DNA of 64,000 nucleotides from JACDAN01 sp963721345 (GTDB taxonomy: Bacteria; Actinomycetota; Thermoleophilia; Gaiellales; Gaiellaceae), in the NCBI GenBank assembly GCA_963721345.1, contig CAVRIT010000001.1, positions 806,001-870,000 of the forward strand, given 5' to 3'. Both the position numbers and the translations under genes were made by a program. The notes beneath the pieces are model-generated. The model was not told where the DNA came from. It ran no database searches and worked only from the letters and a program-made list of their open reading frames with translations. This document shows positions 1 to 8,768 of the stretch, piece by piece. Numbering within the stretch: the stretch's first letter is position 1; each line of letters begins with the position of its first letter.

Positions 1-408
1 GCGCTCGTCCACCGGCGGGAGAAGCACCGGCGACGTCGAAACGCGTTCGCCCAGCTTCGCGCGCTCTACCTCCTCGTCAGGAATCCGGGCGGCGAGCACC
101 TGACAGTCGACGGCGAGCCGGTCTCGGCGCGGATCGCGTTCGTCGGGAACAACGACTACAAGGTCGAGCTCTTCTCGCTGGGCGAGCGCGAGCGGCTGGA
201 CGAGGGCCTGCTCCACCTCTACCTCGCGGACAGGTGGCGCCCGAGCACCTGGGACGAGCGCAAGTGCGACCGGCTGACGATCGACTCCGCGCAGCACCGC
301 GTCAAGGCTGCGATCGACGGCGAGCCCGTCGTGCTGGAGACGCCGCTCGAGTTCTCGATCGAGCCCCGCGCGCTACGCGTGCTCGTCCCGGCGGCGACGC
401 CAGGCTGA
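1..408 (+). CDS. Diacylglycerol/lipid kinase, C-terminal part (5' truncated)
   Basis: Open from the first base of the window, so only the last 135 codons are visible. The fragment carries the two-beta-sheet C-terminal signature of the DAGK/YegS/sphingosine-kinase-like lipid kinases: a VGNNDY segment near residue 49, a DEGLLHLYL segment near 70, and an IDGE motif near 112 followed by a beta-rich end. Family members phosphorylate diacylglycerol or related lipids with ATP at the inner membrane face. The catalytic GGDGT loop lies upstream of the window. The last 36 bases overlap the convergent Nudix gene. The family assignment is fairly secure; the substrate is not. Confidence 0.75.
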   Translation, partial: ALVHRREKHRRRRNAFAQLRALYLLVRNPGGEHLTVDGEPVSARIAFVGNNDYKVELFSLGERERLDEGLLHLYLADRWRPSTWDERKCDRLTIDSAQHRVKAAIDGEPVVLETPLEFSIEPRALRVLVPAATPG

Positions 409-894
409 GAGGACCTCGCGGATGTGCTCGAACGCGAGCTCGTCCGCGGGAATCTCCTCGGGCGTGAACCAGCGGAACTCGACGACGTCGTCGGCGGGCT
501 CGGGCGTCCCCTCGCCGATGCGCGCGCTGTAGTAGACGTTCAGCGTCTCGACCGTCCGCTGCTTGTACTCGTACCGGTCCATCCAGACCCCGAGGAGCTC
601 GGGATCGACGATCGTGACGCCCGCCTCCTCTTGGAGCTCGCGGACGACGCAGTCCTCCGGATGCTCTCCTTCCTCCATGAAGCCTCCGGGGAGGTCGAAC
701 TTGCCCGCCGCTGGATCCTCCGCGCGGCGGCTGAAGAGCACGCGGCCCTCGTCGTCCCAGACGACCGCGGACGACGTGGCGGCGGAGTGGGCGTACGTGA
801 CGAAGCCGCACTCGGGACACTCGAAGCGCCCGTCCTCCGGCTTCGCGCTGGTCGCGCAGACCGGGCAGTGCTTCCAGCCATCCAGCTCCCCCAC
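373..894 (-). CDS. Nudix hydrolase with N-terminal zinc ribbon
   Basis: About 173 aa from the GTG at 894. A four-cysteine ribbon (C10, C13, C26, C29) is followed by a Nudix fold with a complete Nudix box at residues 71-93 (G-x5-E-x7-RELQEEAGV). This layout resembles NADH pyrophosphatase (NudC-like) and ADP-ribose pyrophosphatase relatives, which cleave nucleoside-diphosphate-X substrates using Mg2+ held by the box glutamates. The protein is shorter than NudC and lacks its N-terminal domain, so the substrate is open. A longer reading up to 936 exists, but its extra residues look non-conserved, and the 894 start leaves room for the divergent gene that begins at 939. Confidence 0.8.
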   Translation of the reverse strand: MGELDGWKHCPVCATSAKPEDGRFECPECGFVTYAHSAATSSAVVWDDEGRVLFSRRAEDPAAGKFDLPGGFMEEGEHPEDCVVRELQEEAGVTIVDPELLGVWMDRYEYKQRTVETLNVYYSARIGEGTPEPADDVVEFRWFTPEEIPADELAFEHIREVLSAWRRRRDEHA

Positions 895-938
895 GCGGCA
901 ACAATAGGGCTGCCTTGCCGCGGCACGTTCCCGCATCC

Positions 939-1289
939 GTGACGGAGCTCTCCCGCGTCGGCCTGCTCGCCGCGCTTCCCGGCGAGCTGCTGCTGAAGCT
1001 GGCGAGCCGGATGCAGCGCGAGGACCTCGGGCCCGGCGCCCCGATCGTCTACGAAGGCGACCAGGGTGAGCGCTTCTACGTCGTGCTCAGCGGGTTGCTC
1101 TCGGTCACCCAGACCGATCGGGGCTTCCGCGGCGTGCTCAAGCCTGGGGACTACTTCGGTGAGGTGGCCCTGGCGATGGACATACCGAGGACGGCGAGCG
1201 TCTCGCCGATGACGCCGGTGACGCTCGCCAGCTGCGACCGCGAGACGTTCGACGAGTACATCAAACCCCTCTTCGCCGCCGACGACTAG
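939..1289 (+). CDS. Stand-alone cyclic-nucleotide-binding domain protein
   Basis: 116 aa from the GTG at 939 (a TTG at 915 is also in frame). The whole protein is one Crp-like cNMP-binding beta barrel: a GDQGERFYVVLSG turn near residue 40 and a phosphate-binding cassette, FGEVALAMDIPRTASV, near residue 75 with the expected GE and RTA residues. There is no HTH and no catalytic domain, so it must act through a partner. Its last 4 bases overlap the end of the convergent CHASE2-cyclase gene, which could supply its ligand. That partnership is inference from adjacency alone. Confidence 0.85.
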   Translation: MTELSRVGLLAALPGELLLKLASRMQREDLGPGAPIVYEGDQGERFYVVLSGLLSVTQTDRGFRGVLKPGDYFGEVALAMDIPRTASVSPMTPVTLASCDRETFDEYIKPLFAADD

Positions 1290-3037
1290 GTCTTCGCGCC
1301 CTCCGGGAGCGACCAGAGCTTGACCTTGGCCTGACGGCCTCGGACCTCCATCTCGTCCACGAAGATCAGGTCGTCGAGCTGCTGCTGAAGCCGCTCCTTC
1401 ACGGTGTCGGCGAGGAACACGGAGTGCGGCGTCCCCTTCGTCATCCCCTGGAGGCGGGCGGCGGTGTTCGTCGTGTCCCCGATCGCCGTGTACTCGAGCC
1501 GGTTCTCCGCGCCGACCATCCCCGAGACGACGTCGCCGCTGTTCAGCCCGATGCCCATCAGGAACCCGTCGCCGATCTGCTGCTCGCGAAGCCACTCGTT
1601 GAAGCGCGGGAGCCGCACCGCGAGCATCTCGCGGGACGCCGCGATGGCGCGGTCGGCGTGGTCGGCCTGCTCGAGCGGCGCGCCGAAGATGGCCATGATC
1701 CCGTCGCCCTCGTAGGAGACGAGGGTCCCCCCATGCTCCTGGATCGCCTCGGTCATCTCGCCGAGGTAGAAGTTGACGATCTGGATCACCTCCGTGGCGG
1801 GCAGCGCCTCCGAAACGCTCGTGAACCCGCGCAGGTCGGTGAACATCACCGTCGCGTCAACCGTCTCGCCGCCGAGGCGCAGATCCTTGTCCGTTCGCTT
1901 GAGGACGTCCTCGACGACCGCAGCGGGAACGAACCGGGCGAACACGTCGCGGACGCGCTCCCGCTCGAAGGCCGTCAGCAAATAGTGCGATCCAATCGCG
2001 CCGACGGACGACATCGCGAGCGCGCCGAAGGGGTAGACGAGCGAGTTGACCCAGCCATTCGCGAACGCGATCTGGGTGCCGAGGAGGAAGCCTGCGGCGG
2101 TCAGCACCGCCAGGATCAGCGCTCCCCGCAGGCCGAGGCGCAGGCTGGCGAGTGGGACCAGCATCCCGAGGCCGATGACGAGGAGGAAGTTCAGCCAGCC
2201 GCGGACGCTCTTCAGCGGCAGTCCCGCGATGATCGTCTCGATCGCGTTCGCCTGGATCTCGGGCCCAGGCATCTCCTGGTCGCCGAACGAGACGGCATGG
2301 AGATCCTGGAGCGAAGGGGCCGAAGCGCCCACGACGACGACCTTGTCGCGGAAGGTGCCGGGAGGGAACTCACCGTCGGCGACCCTCGAGAGCGGGTAGG
2401 TCGGCACCGTCCCGGCCGGGCCGAAGTAGTCGATCCACGTGTCGTCGGGAGCGAACGGCTCGACCGGTTTTCCGCTGAGGCGTTCGGCCGCGACGACGGC
2501 GAAGCTCTTCAGGCCGTCGATCCGGTAGGCGAGACGCCGGATGATGCCCCCGGCATCGGGGACGAAGTTGGCGTTCCCGACCGCGGTGCGGGCGTAGGGG
2601 ATCGATCCCTGGTCGATGCCGACGAACTTCGGCTTGCCCCGCTCGTCGACCTCGGTGGTCGCGAAGACGACGTTGCCGGCCGCACGCGCGGAGTCGAGAA
2701 GTTGGACGTCGTCCTCTCCGTCGGCCGCAGGCTCGCTGAACTGGACGTCGTAGGCGATCAGCTTCGCCCCGTCGGCTTTTAGGCGGCGGATAACCCGTCC
2801 ATGGATCCTCCGCGGCAGTGGGTAGGCCTCGAACCGGTCGAACGTCTCGTCGTCGATCGCCACGACCGCAAAGCCCGCAGGCTTGGTCTTGCCGTCGATC
2901 GAGAACCGCCAGTCGACCGTTCCGAGATCGAGCTCCCGGAAGACGTGCGTTGCGTAGGCGATGAGCCAGACGCCCGTGACGCCGAAGCCCACGGCGAGGA
3001 AAAGGGCTAGTCGAAGCCGCCAGGCGCTCCTGACCAC
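1286..3037 (-). CDS. CHASE2-domain class III adenylate/guanylate cyclase
   Basis: 583 aa. One N-terminal membrane helix (about 8-28) leads into an extracytoplasmic CHASE2 sensor (about 35-275), then three membrane helices (about 281-350), then a cytoplasmic class III cyclase domain (about 392-545). Metal aspartates are visible at D401 (FTDLRGF) and D445 (YEGDG), and the transition-state residues at N524 and R528 (DTTNTAARL). At the usual purine-specifying lysine, four residues before D445, the protein has Ser441, so ATP specificity should not be assumed; Thr517 at the second specificity site is ordinary. It probably makes cAMP or cGMP in response to an unknown external signal. Confidence 0.88.
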   Translation of the reverse strand: MVRSAWRLRLALFLAVGFGVTGVWLIAYATHVFRELDLGTVDWRFSIDGKTKPAGFAVVAIDDETFDRFEAYPLPRRIHGRVIRRLKADGAKLIAYDVQFSEPAADGEDDVQLLDSARAAGNVVFATTEVDERGKPKFVGIDQGSIPYARTAVGNANFVPDAGGIIRRLAYRIDGLKSFAVVAAERLSGKPVEPFAPDDTWIDYFGPAGTVPTYPLSRVADGEFPPGTFRDKVVVVGASAPSLQDLHAVSFGDQEMPGPEIQANAIETIIAGLPLKSVRGWLNFLLVIGLGMLVPLASLRLGLRGALILAVLTAAGFLLGTQIAFANGWVNSLVYPFGALAMSSVGAIGSHYLLTAFERERVRDVFARFVPAAVVEDVLKRTDKDLRLGGETVDATVMFTDLRGFTSVSEALPATEVIQIVNFYLGEMTEAIQEHGGTLVSYEGDGIMAIFGAPLEQADHADRAIAASREMLAVRLPRFNEWLREQQIGDGFLMGIGLNSGDVVSGMVGAENRLEYTAIGDTTNTAARLQGMTKGTPHSVFLADTVKERLQQQLDDLIFVDEMEVRGRQAKVKLWSLPEGAKT

Positions 3038-3069
3038 GGCCTAACTCTGTACGAGCGGCTCGGGCGGCG

Positions 3070-3156
3070 CTAGCGGTGCGGTACGCGGGGGAACGCCCAG
3101 ACGAGCAGCAAGACGCTGAGGGCGATCATCGCGAGGCCGAGTGCTGCGATCTCCAT
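3070..3156 (-). CDS. Very small single-span membrane protein (hypothetical)
   Basis: From the ATG at 3156 the reading gives 28 aa, almost all of it one hydrophobic helix (about residues 3-22) followed by a short basic tail, FPRVPHR. A longer form from the GTG at 3195 would add 13 polar residues at the N-terminus. It sits just upstream of, and in line with, the cyclase gene. No family is recognised. The hydrophobic pattern ending in a basic stop-transfer supports a real microprotein, but no homologue evidence is available here. Confidence 0.35.
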   Translation of the reverse strand: MEIAALGLAMIALSVLLLVWAFPRVPHR

Positions 3157-3260
3157 CCCGATGAGATCGGTACCCGCGGCCGTATTGCTTGAAACGAGGC
3201 ATCCCTCGTTCGAGGGATCGCAGGGGCGTCTGGTCGGCCGACCTCTCATGTGGAGGGCTC

Positions 3261-4610
3261 TTGCAGCAAGCCGCGTCGCGAACACCTGTCTACAGAGGCG
3301 AATTCGGTCCCGAGCAGGCCGAACGCCTGCTTTGGCGTGCCGGCTTCGGGCCTCGCCGCGGCGAGGCGGAGGCGCTTGCAAAAAAGGGCCTGAACGGCGC
3401 CGTGAAAGCGCTCACCTCGCCGGGCCGTCAGCGGTTCACCGGTCCCACGCCGCACGACGAGAAAGGCCGTCCGCTGGCGCCGCGGGACGCGTGGGGCCAC
3501 GACCACCTTTGGTGGCTCGATCGCATGGTCCGTGGCAACCGGCCGCTGATGGAGCGCATGACGCTCGTCTGGCACGACTGGTTCGCGACGTCGAACGAGG
3601 GTGTCGGTTCCCAGGGGCTGATGCTCCGCCAGAACGCGCTGCTCCGCCGACACTGGCTCGGCTCGTTCGAGCGGCTGCTGATGGACGTCACGCGCGACCC
3701 CGCGATGCTCCTCTGGCTCTCCGGGACCGACAACTCGAAGTGGTCGCCGAACGAGAACTTCGCTCGCGAGCTGATGGAGCTCTTCACCCTCGGCGCGGGC
3801 CGCGGCTACTCGGAGCGCGACGTCCGCGAACAGGCACGCGCGCTGACCGGGTTCCGCAACGACTGGCGTGAGGGTGTCGGCCCGACCCGCTTCCGCTTCG
3901 ACCGCGAGCGGCACGACGTCGGCATGAAGCGCGTCTTCGGGAAGCGCGGCCGGTTCGACTGGCGCGACGCCTGCCGCATGTCGGTCAGGCACAGGAGCCA
4001 CTCCTCGTTCTTCGTCCGGAAGCTTTGGGGCTACTTCATCCCGACCGTTCCGCCGCGCGCCACGCAGCGCTCGCTCGAGCGGACCTACCTCCGGAACCGC
4101 TACGCCGTCCGGCCCGTGGTCGAGGCGATCCTCAAGCACCCGCACCTCTACGAGGGCCCGCGCATGGTCAAGTCGCCGGTCGTCTACACCGCGGGCCTGT
4201 TGCGCTCCGCGGGGCGGGGCGTCGACACCGAGGCCTGGATCTGGCTCTGTGCAAACGCCGGCCAGCAGCTCTTCTTCCCGCCCAACGTGTCCGGCTGGAA
4301 CGACGAGCGGTGGCTCGACACCGCCACCTACCTCGCCCGCTGGGACATCGCCGGACGCGTCACGCGAACCGCGGCGCTCGACCCGAACAAAGTGCAGGCG
4401 CCGTACGACGCCGACAAGCTGGTGGAACGCGCCCTTGCGTTCTGGGGCAGCCCGCCGCTCTCCGCCGGCACTCGCCGCGTGCTGCGCGGCTACTCCGACC
4501 GCGCGCTCGCCACGGCCAACTCGAGCTGGAAGCGGCGGAGCTATCCGGCGCTCGTCGAGAACTCGCTGCGCCACCTGATCGCCGTGTCCCCCGACTTCCA
4601 GACCTCCTGA
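3261..4610 (+). CDS. DUF1800 family protein
   Basis: 449 aa if the TTG at 3261 is used, which has GGAGG just upstream (3252-3256); an in-frame TTG at 3189 would add 24 residues of unlikely composition. The body shows the DUF1800 hallmarks: LLWRAGFGP near the start, then WHDWFAT, NENFARELMELFTLG, QARALTGFR, and a C-terminal PNVSGW segment. DUF1800 proteins are of unknown biochemical function and nearly always precede a DUF1501 gene, as here (5-bp gap). The pair is usually exported or surface-linked; no signal peptide is evident in this copy. The family call is secure, the role unknown. Confidence 0.88.
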   Translation: MQQAASRTPVYRGEFGPEQAERLLWRAGFGPRRGEAEALAKKGLNGAVKALTSPGRQRFTGPTPHDEKGRPLAPRDAWGHDHLWWLDRMVRGNRPLMERMTLVWHDWFATSNEGVGSQGLMLRQNALLRRHWLGSFERLLMDVTRDPAMLLWLSGTDNSKWSPNENFARELMELFTLGAGRGYSERDVREQARALTGFRNDWREGVGPTRFRFDRERHDVGMKRVFGKRGRFDWRDACRMSVRHRSHSSFFVRKLWGYFIPTVPPRATQRSLERTYLRNRYAVRPVVEAILKHPHLYEGPRMVKSPVVYTAGLLRSAGRGVDTEAWIWLCANAGQQLFFPPNVSGWNDERWLDTATYLARWDIAGRVTRTAALDPNKVQAPYDADKLVERALAFWGSPPLSAGTRRVLRGYSDRALATANSSWKRRSYPALVENSLRHLIAVSPDFQTS

Positions 4611-4615
4611 GGCCA

Positions 4616-6004
4616 ATGTCCAACTGCTGCAACGAGTTCTCCCGTTCGTCGCTCCTGCGCCAGGCGGTTGCCGAGGCGGGCTCCGGCCTGCCCGGGATCG
4701 AGCCGGGGATGCCGCTCCCGGCGGGGACCGGCCTCGACCGCCGATCGTTCCTGCTCCGCTCCGCCGGACTGGCGATGGCCGTCTACGGCGCAGGAGCACT
4801 GCGCCTCCCGCTCTTCGAGGAGGGCGTGCTCGAAGCCGCGGCGGCCGCGCCGCACCAGCCGGTGCTCGTGTCGATCTTCCTCGACGGCGGCGTCGACTCC
4901 CTCTCGCTGCTCGCCCCGGTCTCCGACCCGGACTACCGGCGGCTCCGTCCCCGGCTCGCGCTGCCGGATTCCGTGTTCGCCTTCAGCGAGGACCCGCGGC
5001 TCCGCTGGCATCCGTCGGCCGCCGCGCTACGAGCCCTCCATCTCGAAGGCAAGCTCACCGTCCTCCCGACAGTCGGCTACACGGACGCCGACCAGTCGCA
5101 CTTCACGTCCCGGCACTATTGGGAGGTCGGCACCACCAACTCGAGCATGCGCACGGGCTGGCTCGGACGCTATCTCGACCGCGCCGGCCGACCCGACAAC
5201 CCGCTTCAGGGTCTGAGCCTGGACGGCGAACTGGCGCCGCCGCTCGCTACAGCCAAGGCGCCGGTCGCTGCGCTCCGAGGCGCCGATCAGTACAACTTCT
5301 GGGCGCCGGGGGTCTGGGGCGACGTCGAGCGCGAGATGCTGGCGACGATCGGGCCGCTCGGGAACGCCCGCGGCGCGGGCGACAAGGCGCTCGGTTCGAT
5401 GGCGAACACCTCGACGCAGGTTGCACGTCTTCGCGATCAGCTCGCCGTCTTCCGGACGAAGCCACCGGACGGCAGCCGCTTTGGCAGCCCTGTCGCCTAT
5501 CCCGAGCACCGGAGCGACTTCCCGGAGCGGCTCGCGGGCCTCGCCGCGATGCTCGCTGCAGGACTCCCGCTCCGCTGCGTCGCGCTGCGCGCCTACGGGA
5601 TGTACGACACGCACGCCGACCAGGCGGACGCCCTCGCGCAAGGCCTCAAGCTCACGAGCGACACGCTGCTCGCCTTCCAGCGAGACCTCGAGGCTCGCGG
5701 TCTCGCCGACCGGGTGCTGACGCTCGTCTGGTCTGAGTTCGGACGCCGTGCGGAGGAGAACGGCTCGCAGGGGACCGACCACGGTGCCGCCGGAGTCGCG
5801 ATGCTCATGGGCAGCCGGGTTCGCGGGCAGATGATCGGCGAGCTTCCGCGCATGCGTGAAGCCCTCGATCGCGACGGCAACCTCAAAGCGAGTGTCGACT
5901 ACCGCAGTCTCTACTCGTCGGTGCTCGAGCAGTGGTTCGACTTCGACGCGGCGGCCGTGATCCCGAACGCCCGGTCCTACAAGCGGTTGCAGCTCGTCCG
6001 GTGA
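4616..6004 (+). CDS. DUF1501 family Tat-exported protein
   Basis: 462 aa from the ATG at 4616. A twin-arginine signal lies at R42-R43 (RRSFLLRSAGLAMAVYGAG), set back by about 40 residues. It is followed by the sulfatase-like DUF1501 fold: FLDGGVDSLSLLAPV near residue 88, a QSHFTSRHYWE segment, and WSEFGRRAEENGSQGTDHG near 370-388, which holds the conserved C-terminal metal-site-like residues. Members are related to alkaline-phosphatase-superfamily proteins but have no established reaction. It follows the DUF1800 gene by 5 bp and overlaps the cupredoxin gene by 4 bp (GTGA), so the three are almost certainly one transcript. Confidence 0.9.
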   Translation: MSNCCNEFSRSSLLRQAVAEAGSGLPGIEPGMPLPAGTGLDRRSFLLRSAGLAMAVYGAGALRLPLFEEGVLEAAAAAPHQPVLVSIFLDGGVDSLSLLAPVSDPDYRRLRPRLALPDSVFAFSEDPRLRWHPSAAALRALHLEGKLTVLPTVGYTDADQSHFTSRHYWEVGTTNSSMRTGWLGRYLDRAGRPDNPLQGLSLDGELAPPLATAKAPVAALRGADQYNFWAPGVWGDVEREMLATIGPLGNARGAGDKALGSMANTSTQVARLRDQLAVFRTKPPDGSRFGSPVAYPEHRSDFPERLAGLAAMLAAGLPLRCVALRAYGMYDTHADQADALAQGLKLTSDTLLAFQRDLEARGLADRVLTLVWSEFGRRAEENGSQGTDHGAAGVAMLMGSRVRGQMIGELPRMREALDRDGNLKASVDYRSLYSSVLEQWFDFDAAAVIPNARSYKRLQLVR

Positions 6005-6363
6005 GGATCGCAGCCCTCCTGCTGATCTCCGCCGCGGCGCTCGCCGCATCGGCGTCGCCTCTGCTCGGCGCGCGCGGGCCGCAGCGGGTGCAGGTCACGG
6101 CGCTCGAGTTCGAGTACCGGCTCTCGCGCCTCTCGGTCAAGCAGGGGCCGGCGCTGATCGAGCTCGTCAACTACGGCGAGGACGAGCACGACCTGCTGGT
6201 CCGCAGGGTGGGCGGGACGAAGACGTGGCGCGTCGCGAAGCTGCTGCCCGGCTCGCGCGCGACGCTTTCTCTCCGCCTCCGCCCCGGCCGGTATCGCCTC
6301 TGGTGCGCGGTCGCCGATCACAGGTCGCGCGGCATGCGGGCGACCCTGCGCGTCAGGCGCTAG
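6001..6363 (+). CDS. Secreted cupredoxin-like protein with intact type-1 copper site
   Basis: 120 aa from the GTG at 6001, overlapping the DUF1501 stop by 4 bp. An N-terminal hydrophobic signal (residues 3-22) is followed by a plastocyanin-like beta sandwich. Candidate type-1 copper ligands are all present: H63 (DEHDL) and the C-terminal loop C102-x4-H107-x4-M112. The spacing fits a blue-copper centre, so electron transfer or copper binding outside the membrane is the likely role, perhaps serving the DUF1800/DUF1501 pair. The start is fixed by the overlap. The 3' end overlaps the convergent serine-hydrolase gene by 11 bp. Confidence 0.8.
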   Translation: MRIAALLLISAAALAASASPLLGARGPQRVQVTALEFEYRLSRLSVKQGPALIELVNYGEDEHDLLVRRVGGTKTWRVAKLLPGSRATLSLRLRPGRYRLWCAVADHRSRGMRATLRVRR

Positions 6364-7165
6364 CCGCCTCCGCGTAAACCGCGTCTGACAGCTTCGGCCA
6401 CGCCTCCTTCGCCCAGTCGCCGAAGTCGAGGTCGGTGAGGACGCCGAGCGCCAGCCTCACGTCCGGGTCGATCCAGAGGAACGTGCCGCTGCCGCCCCAG
6501 TGGCCGAAGGTTCGCGGTGAGGTCTTCGTGCCGGAGTAGTGACCGGGCTTCTCGTCCTTCAGCTCCATGCCGAGCCCCCAGTCGTTCGGGTCGAACCGGC
6601 CGAGGTCGGGGATGACCCCGGCGAGCCCCGGAAACTGCACCGACGTGGCCTCGGCGAGCGTCTCGGGCGCGACGATCGTCGGGGCGAGCAGCTCGCGCGC
6701 AAGACGCAGCAGGTCGTCGAGGCTTCCGAAGAGACCCGCGCCGGGCGAGCCGCGAAGCTCCGCGCGCATGCCCAGAGGCTCGAGCACCGCCAAGCGGAGG
6801 TACTCCGCAAACGGCATCTCCGAACGCTCCGCGATCAGCTCGCCGAGGTTCTCGAAGCCGCTGTTGGAGTAGATGCGCCGCGAGCCCGGCCTACCGATTG
6901 GCTCCCGTCCCTCGAACGGAAGACCCGACGCGTGGGCCAGCAGGTGCCGGACTGTCGCGTCCGGCGGGCCGGCCGGCTCGTCGAGGTCGACGATCCCCTC
7001 CTCAGCCGCGACGAGCGCGGCGAGCGCGGTCACCGGCTTCGTCACGGACGCCCAGCGGAACTCGCGCCCCGTGGCGCCGTGGGTCGCGAGAACCTCGCCG
7101 TCGCGCATCACTCCGGCCGCGACGTTGTCCGCCGGCCACGTATCCACCTGGTCGAGAGCGTTCAA
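6353..7165 (-). CDS. Serine hydrolase of the class C beta-lactamase fold
   Basis: 270 aa from a TTG at 7165; an ATG at 7219 is also in frame but would run 35 bp into the divergent ridA gene. Active-site motifs of the beta-lactamase/D,D-peptidase (esterase EstB-like) family are clear: S40-x-x-K43 (SVTK), Y99-x-N101 (YSN), and HWGGSGTFLW near residue 229 in place of the KTG strand. It has no signal peptide, which favours an intracellular esterase/amidase over a true beta-lactamase. The substrate cannot be read from sequence. Confidence 0.82.
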   Translation of the reverse strand: MNALDQVDTWPADNVAAGVMRDGEVLATHGATGREFRWASVTKPVTALAALVAAEEGIVDLDEPAGPPDATVRHLLAHASGLPFEGREPIGRPGSRRIYSNSGFENLGELIAERSEMPFAEYLRLAVLEPLGMRAELRGSPGAGLFGSLDDLLRLARELLAPTIVAPETLAEATSVQFPGLAGVIPDLGRFDPNDWGLGMELKDEKPGHYSGTKTSPRTFGHWGGSGTFLWIDPDVRLALGVLTDLDFGDWAKEAWPKLSDAVYAEAASA

Positions 7166-7184
7166 GGCGGGCGATACTAGATTC

Positions 7185-7571
7185 GTGGAGCATCGCCGGA
7201 TCTCCGGAAACGCGCCCATGGAGCCGGTCGTCGGCTACTCGCGGGCCGTCGTCGCGGGAAACCACGTGTACGTCTCCGGCACAGCGCCGATCCCCGCGGA
7301 CGGCTCGCCACCGCCCGAAGGGGCCTACGAGCAGGCGCGGCTCTGCCTCGAGATCATCCTCGGCGCCCTCGCCCAAGCCGGCGCGAGACCGGAGGACGTG
7401 GTGCGCACGCGCATGTACGCCGTCGACGAGGACTCCTTCGACGAGATGGGGCGCGCCCACGGAGAGGTGTTCGGAGAGATTCGTCCGGCTTCGGCCTGGA
7501 TCGGCGTCAAGCATCTCGCCGACCCACGGTGGCGAGTCGAAATCGAGGCCGAGGCCGTTCTCCAGTCATGA
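7185..7571 (+). CDS. RidA family (YjgF/UK114) protein
   Basis: 128 aa from the GTG at 7185. It shows the RidA chorismate-mutase-like fold: GYSRAVVAGNHVYVSGTAP near residue 17, an internal acidic helix, and VVRTRMYAVDEDSF near 70-83 with the arginine that binds the substrate carboxylate in the RidA group. These proteins hydrolyse reactive enamine/imine intermediates released by PLP enzymes. The gene overlaps the following YbdK-type ligase by 4 bp (ATGA), so the two are co-translated. Confidence 0.88.
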   Translation: MEHRRISGNAPMEPVVGYSRAVVAGNHVYVSGTAPIPADGSPPPEGAYEQARLCLEIILGALAQAGARPEDVVRTRMYAVDEDSFDEMGRAHGEVFGEIRPASAWIGVKHLADPRWRVEIEAEAVLQS

Positions 7572-8758
7572 AGCAAGCCTGGCCTACGTCGATCACCTCG
7601 AGCGGGCTCGGGCCTGCGGGCAGCGTGATGGAGCACGCCTTCGGGCAAGGCATCCCGTACACGCTGGGCGTCGAGGAGGAGTACATGCTGCTCGACTCCG
7701 AGTCCTACGACCTCGTCCAGCGGATAGACACGGTGCTCGCCGGGATCGCCGGTCACGAGGACGAGGCGCGGATCAAGCCGGAGCTGATGCAGTCGGTGCT
7801 GGAGGTGGCGACCCCTGTCTGCCGGACGGCCGGCGACGCGGACCGCGAGCTCCGCCGCCTGCGGAAGAGCGTCCGGGACATCGCGGCGTCGCACGGGCTG
7901 CGGATGGGCTCGGCCGGAACGCATCCGTTCAGCCTGTTCGAGCGTCAGCGCATCACGGCGCGCGACCGCTACCGAGCGCTCGTCGACCAGATGCAGTACG
8001 TCGCGCGCCGCGAGCTGATCTTCGGGCTCCACGTCCACGTTGCGGTGGACGACGCCGACAAGGCGATCAACGTCGTCAACGGGATCCTCGTCGACCTTCC
8101 GCTGCTGCTCGCGCTCTCCGCCAGCTCGCCGTTCTGGCGGGGTGAGCCGACCGGCCTCGCGTCGACGCGTCAGCCGATCTTCGCCGCCTTCCCGCGTTCC
8201 GGCCCCCCGCCCCGGTTCCGCGACTACGCCGAGTACGCCGAGGTCATCGGCCACCTCGAGCACACGGGCGTGATCGCGGACTACACCCACACCTGGTGGG
8301 ACATCCGCCCGCATCCCAAGCTCGGGACGGTGGAGATCCGGATCTGCGACGGGGTCACGCGGGTCGAGGACGCGATCGCGATCGCCGCGTTCTGCCAGGC
8401 GCTCGTGAAGCACTACTGCGAGCTCTTCGAGCAGGACGGCGCGATCCCGGGTTTCCATCGCGTCCTGACGACCGAGAACAAGTGGCTCGCCGTGCGGTAC
8501 GGGCTCGAAGCGCCGCTGATGGATCTCTCGACCGGACGCCGGAACCGCGTGGCGATCGCCCAGCTCGTGCGGCGCCGCCTGCGCGAGCTCGAGCCCCACG
8601 CGCGCGAGCTCGGATCGGAGCGCGAGCTCGAGGGGATCAAGGAGATCCTCCGCCGCGGCAACGGCTCCGACCGCCAGCTCCGCGTCTACAACGCGAACCG
8701 CGACATCGTGGAAGTCGCGAGGGAGATCGCGGACGCGACTGAAGACGCGGCGGCATAG
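7568..8758 (+). CDS. Glutamate-cysteine ligase-like carboxylate-amine ligase (YbdK family)
   Basis: 396 aa from the ATG at 7568; an internal ATG at 7628 (MEHAFGQGIPYTLGVEEEY) is an alternative nearer the conserved start. GVEEEYMLLD near residue 38 is the GCS2 family glutamate-binding signature, with RELIFGLHVHVAVDD near 150 and HTWWDIRPHPKLGTVEIRICD near 240. YbdK proteins are ATP-dependent ligases with weak glutamate-cysteine ligase activity in vitro; the physiological substrate is uncertain. Co-translated with ridA. A GC-rich hairpin 10 bp after the stop probably ends the transcript. Confidence 0.88.
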   Translation: MKQAWPTSITSSGLGPAGSVMEHAFGQGIPYTLGVEEEYMLLDSESYDLVQRIDTVLAGIAGHEDEARIKPELMQSVLEVATPVCRTAGDADRELRRLRKSVRDIAASHGLRMGSAGTHPFSLFERQRITARDRYRALVDQMQYVARRELIFGLHVHVAVDDADKAINVVNGILVDLPLLLALSASSPFWRGEPTGLASTRQPIFAAFPRSGPPPRFRDYAEYAEVIGHLEHTGVIADYTHTWWDIRPHPKLGTVEIRICDGVTRVEDAIAIAAFCQALVKHYCELFEQDGAIPGFHRVLTTENKWLAVRYGLEAPLMDLSTGRRNRVAIAQLVRRRLRELEPHARELGSERELEGIKEILRRGNGSDRQLRVYNANRDIVEVAREIADATEDAAA

Positions 8759-8768
8759 CCGCCGCTCG

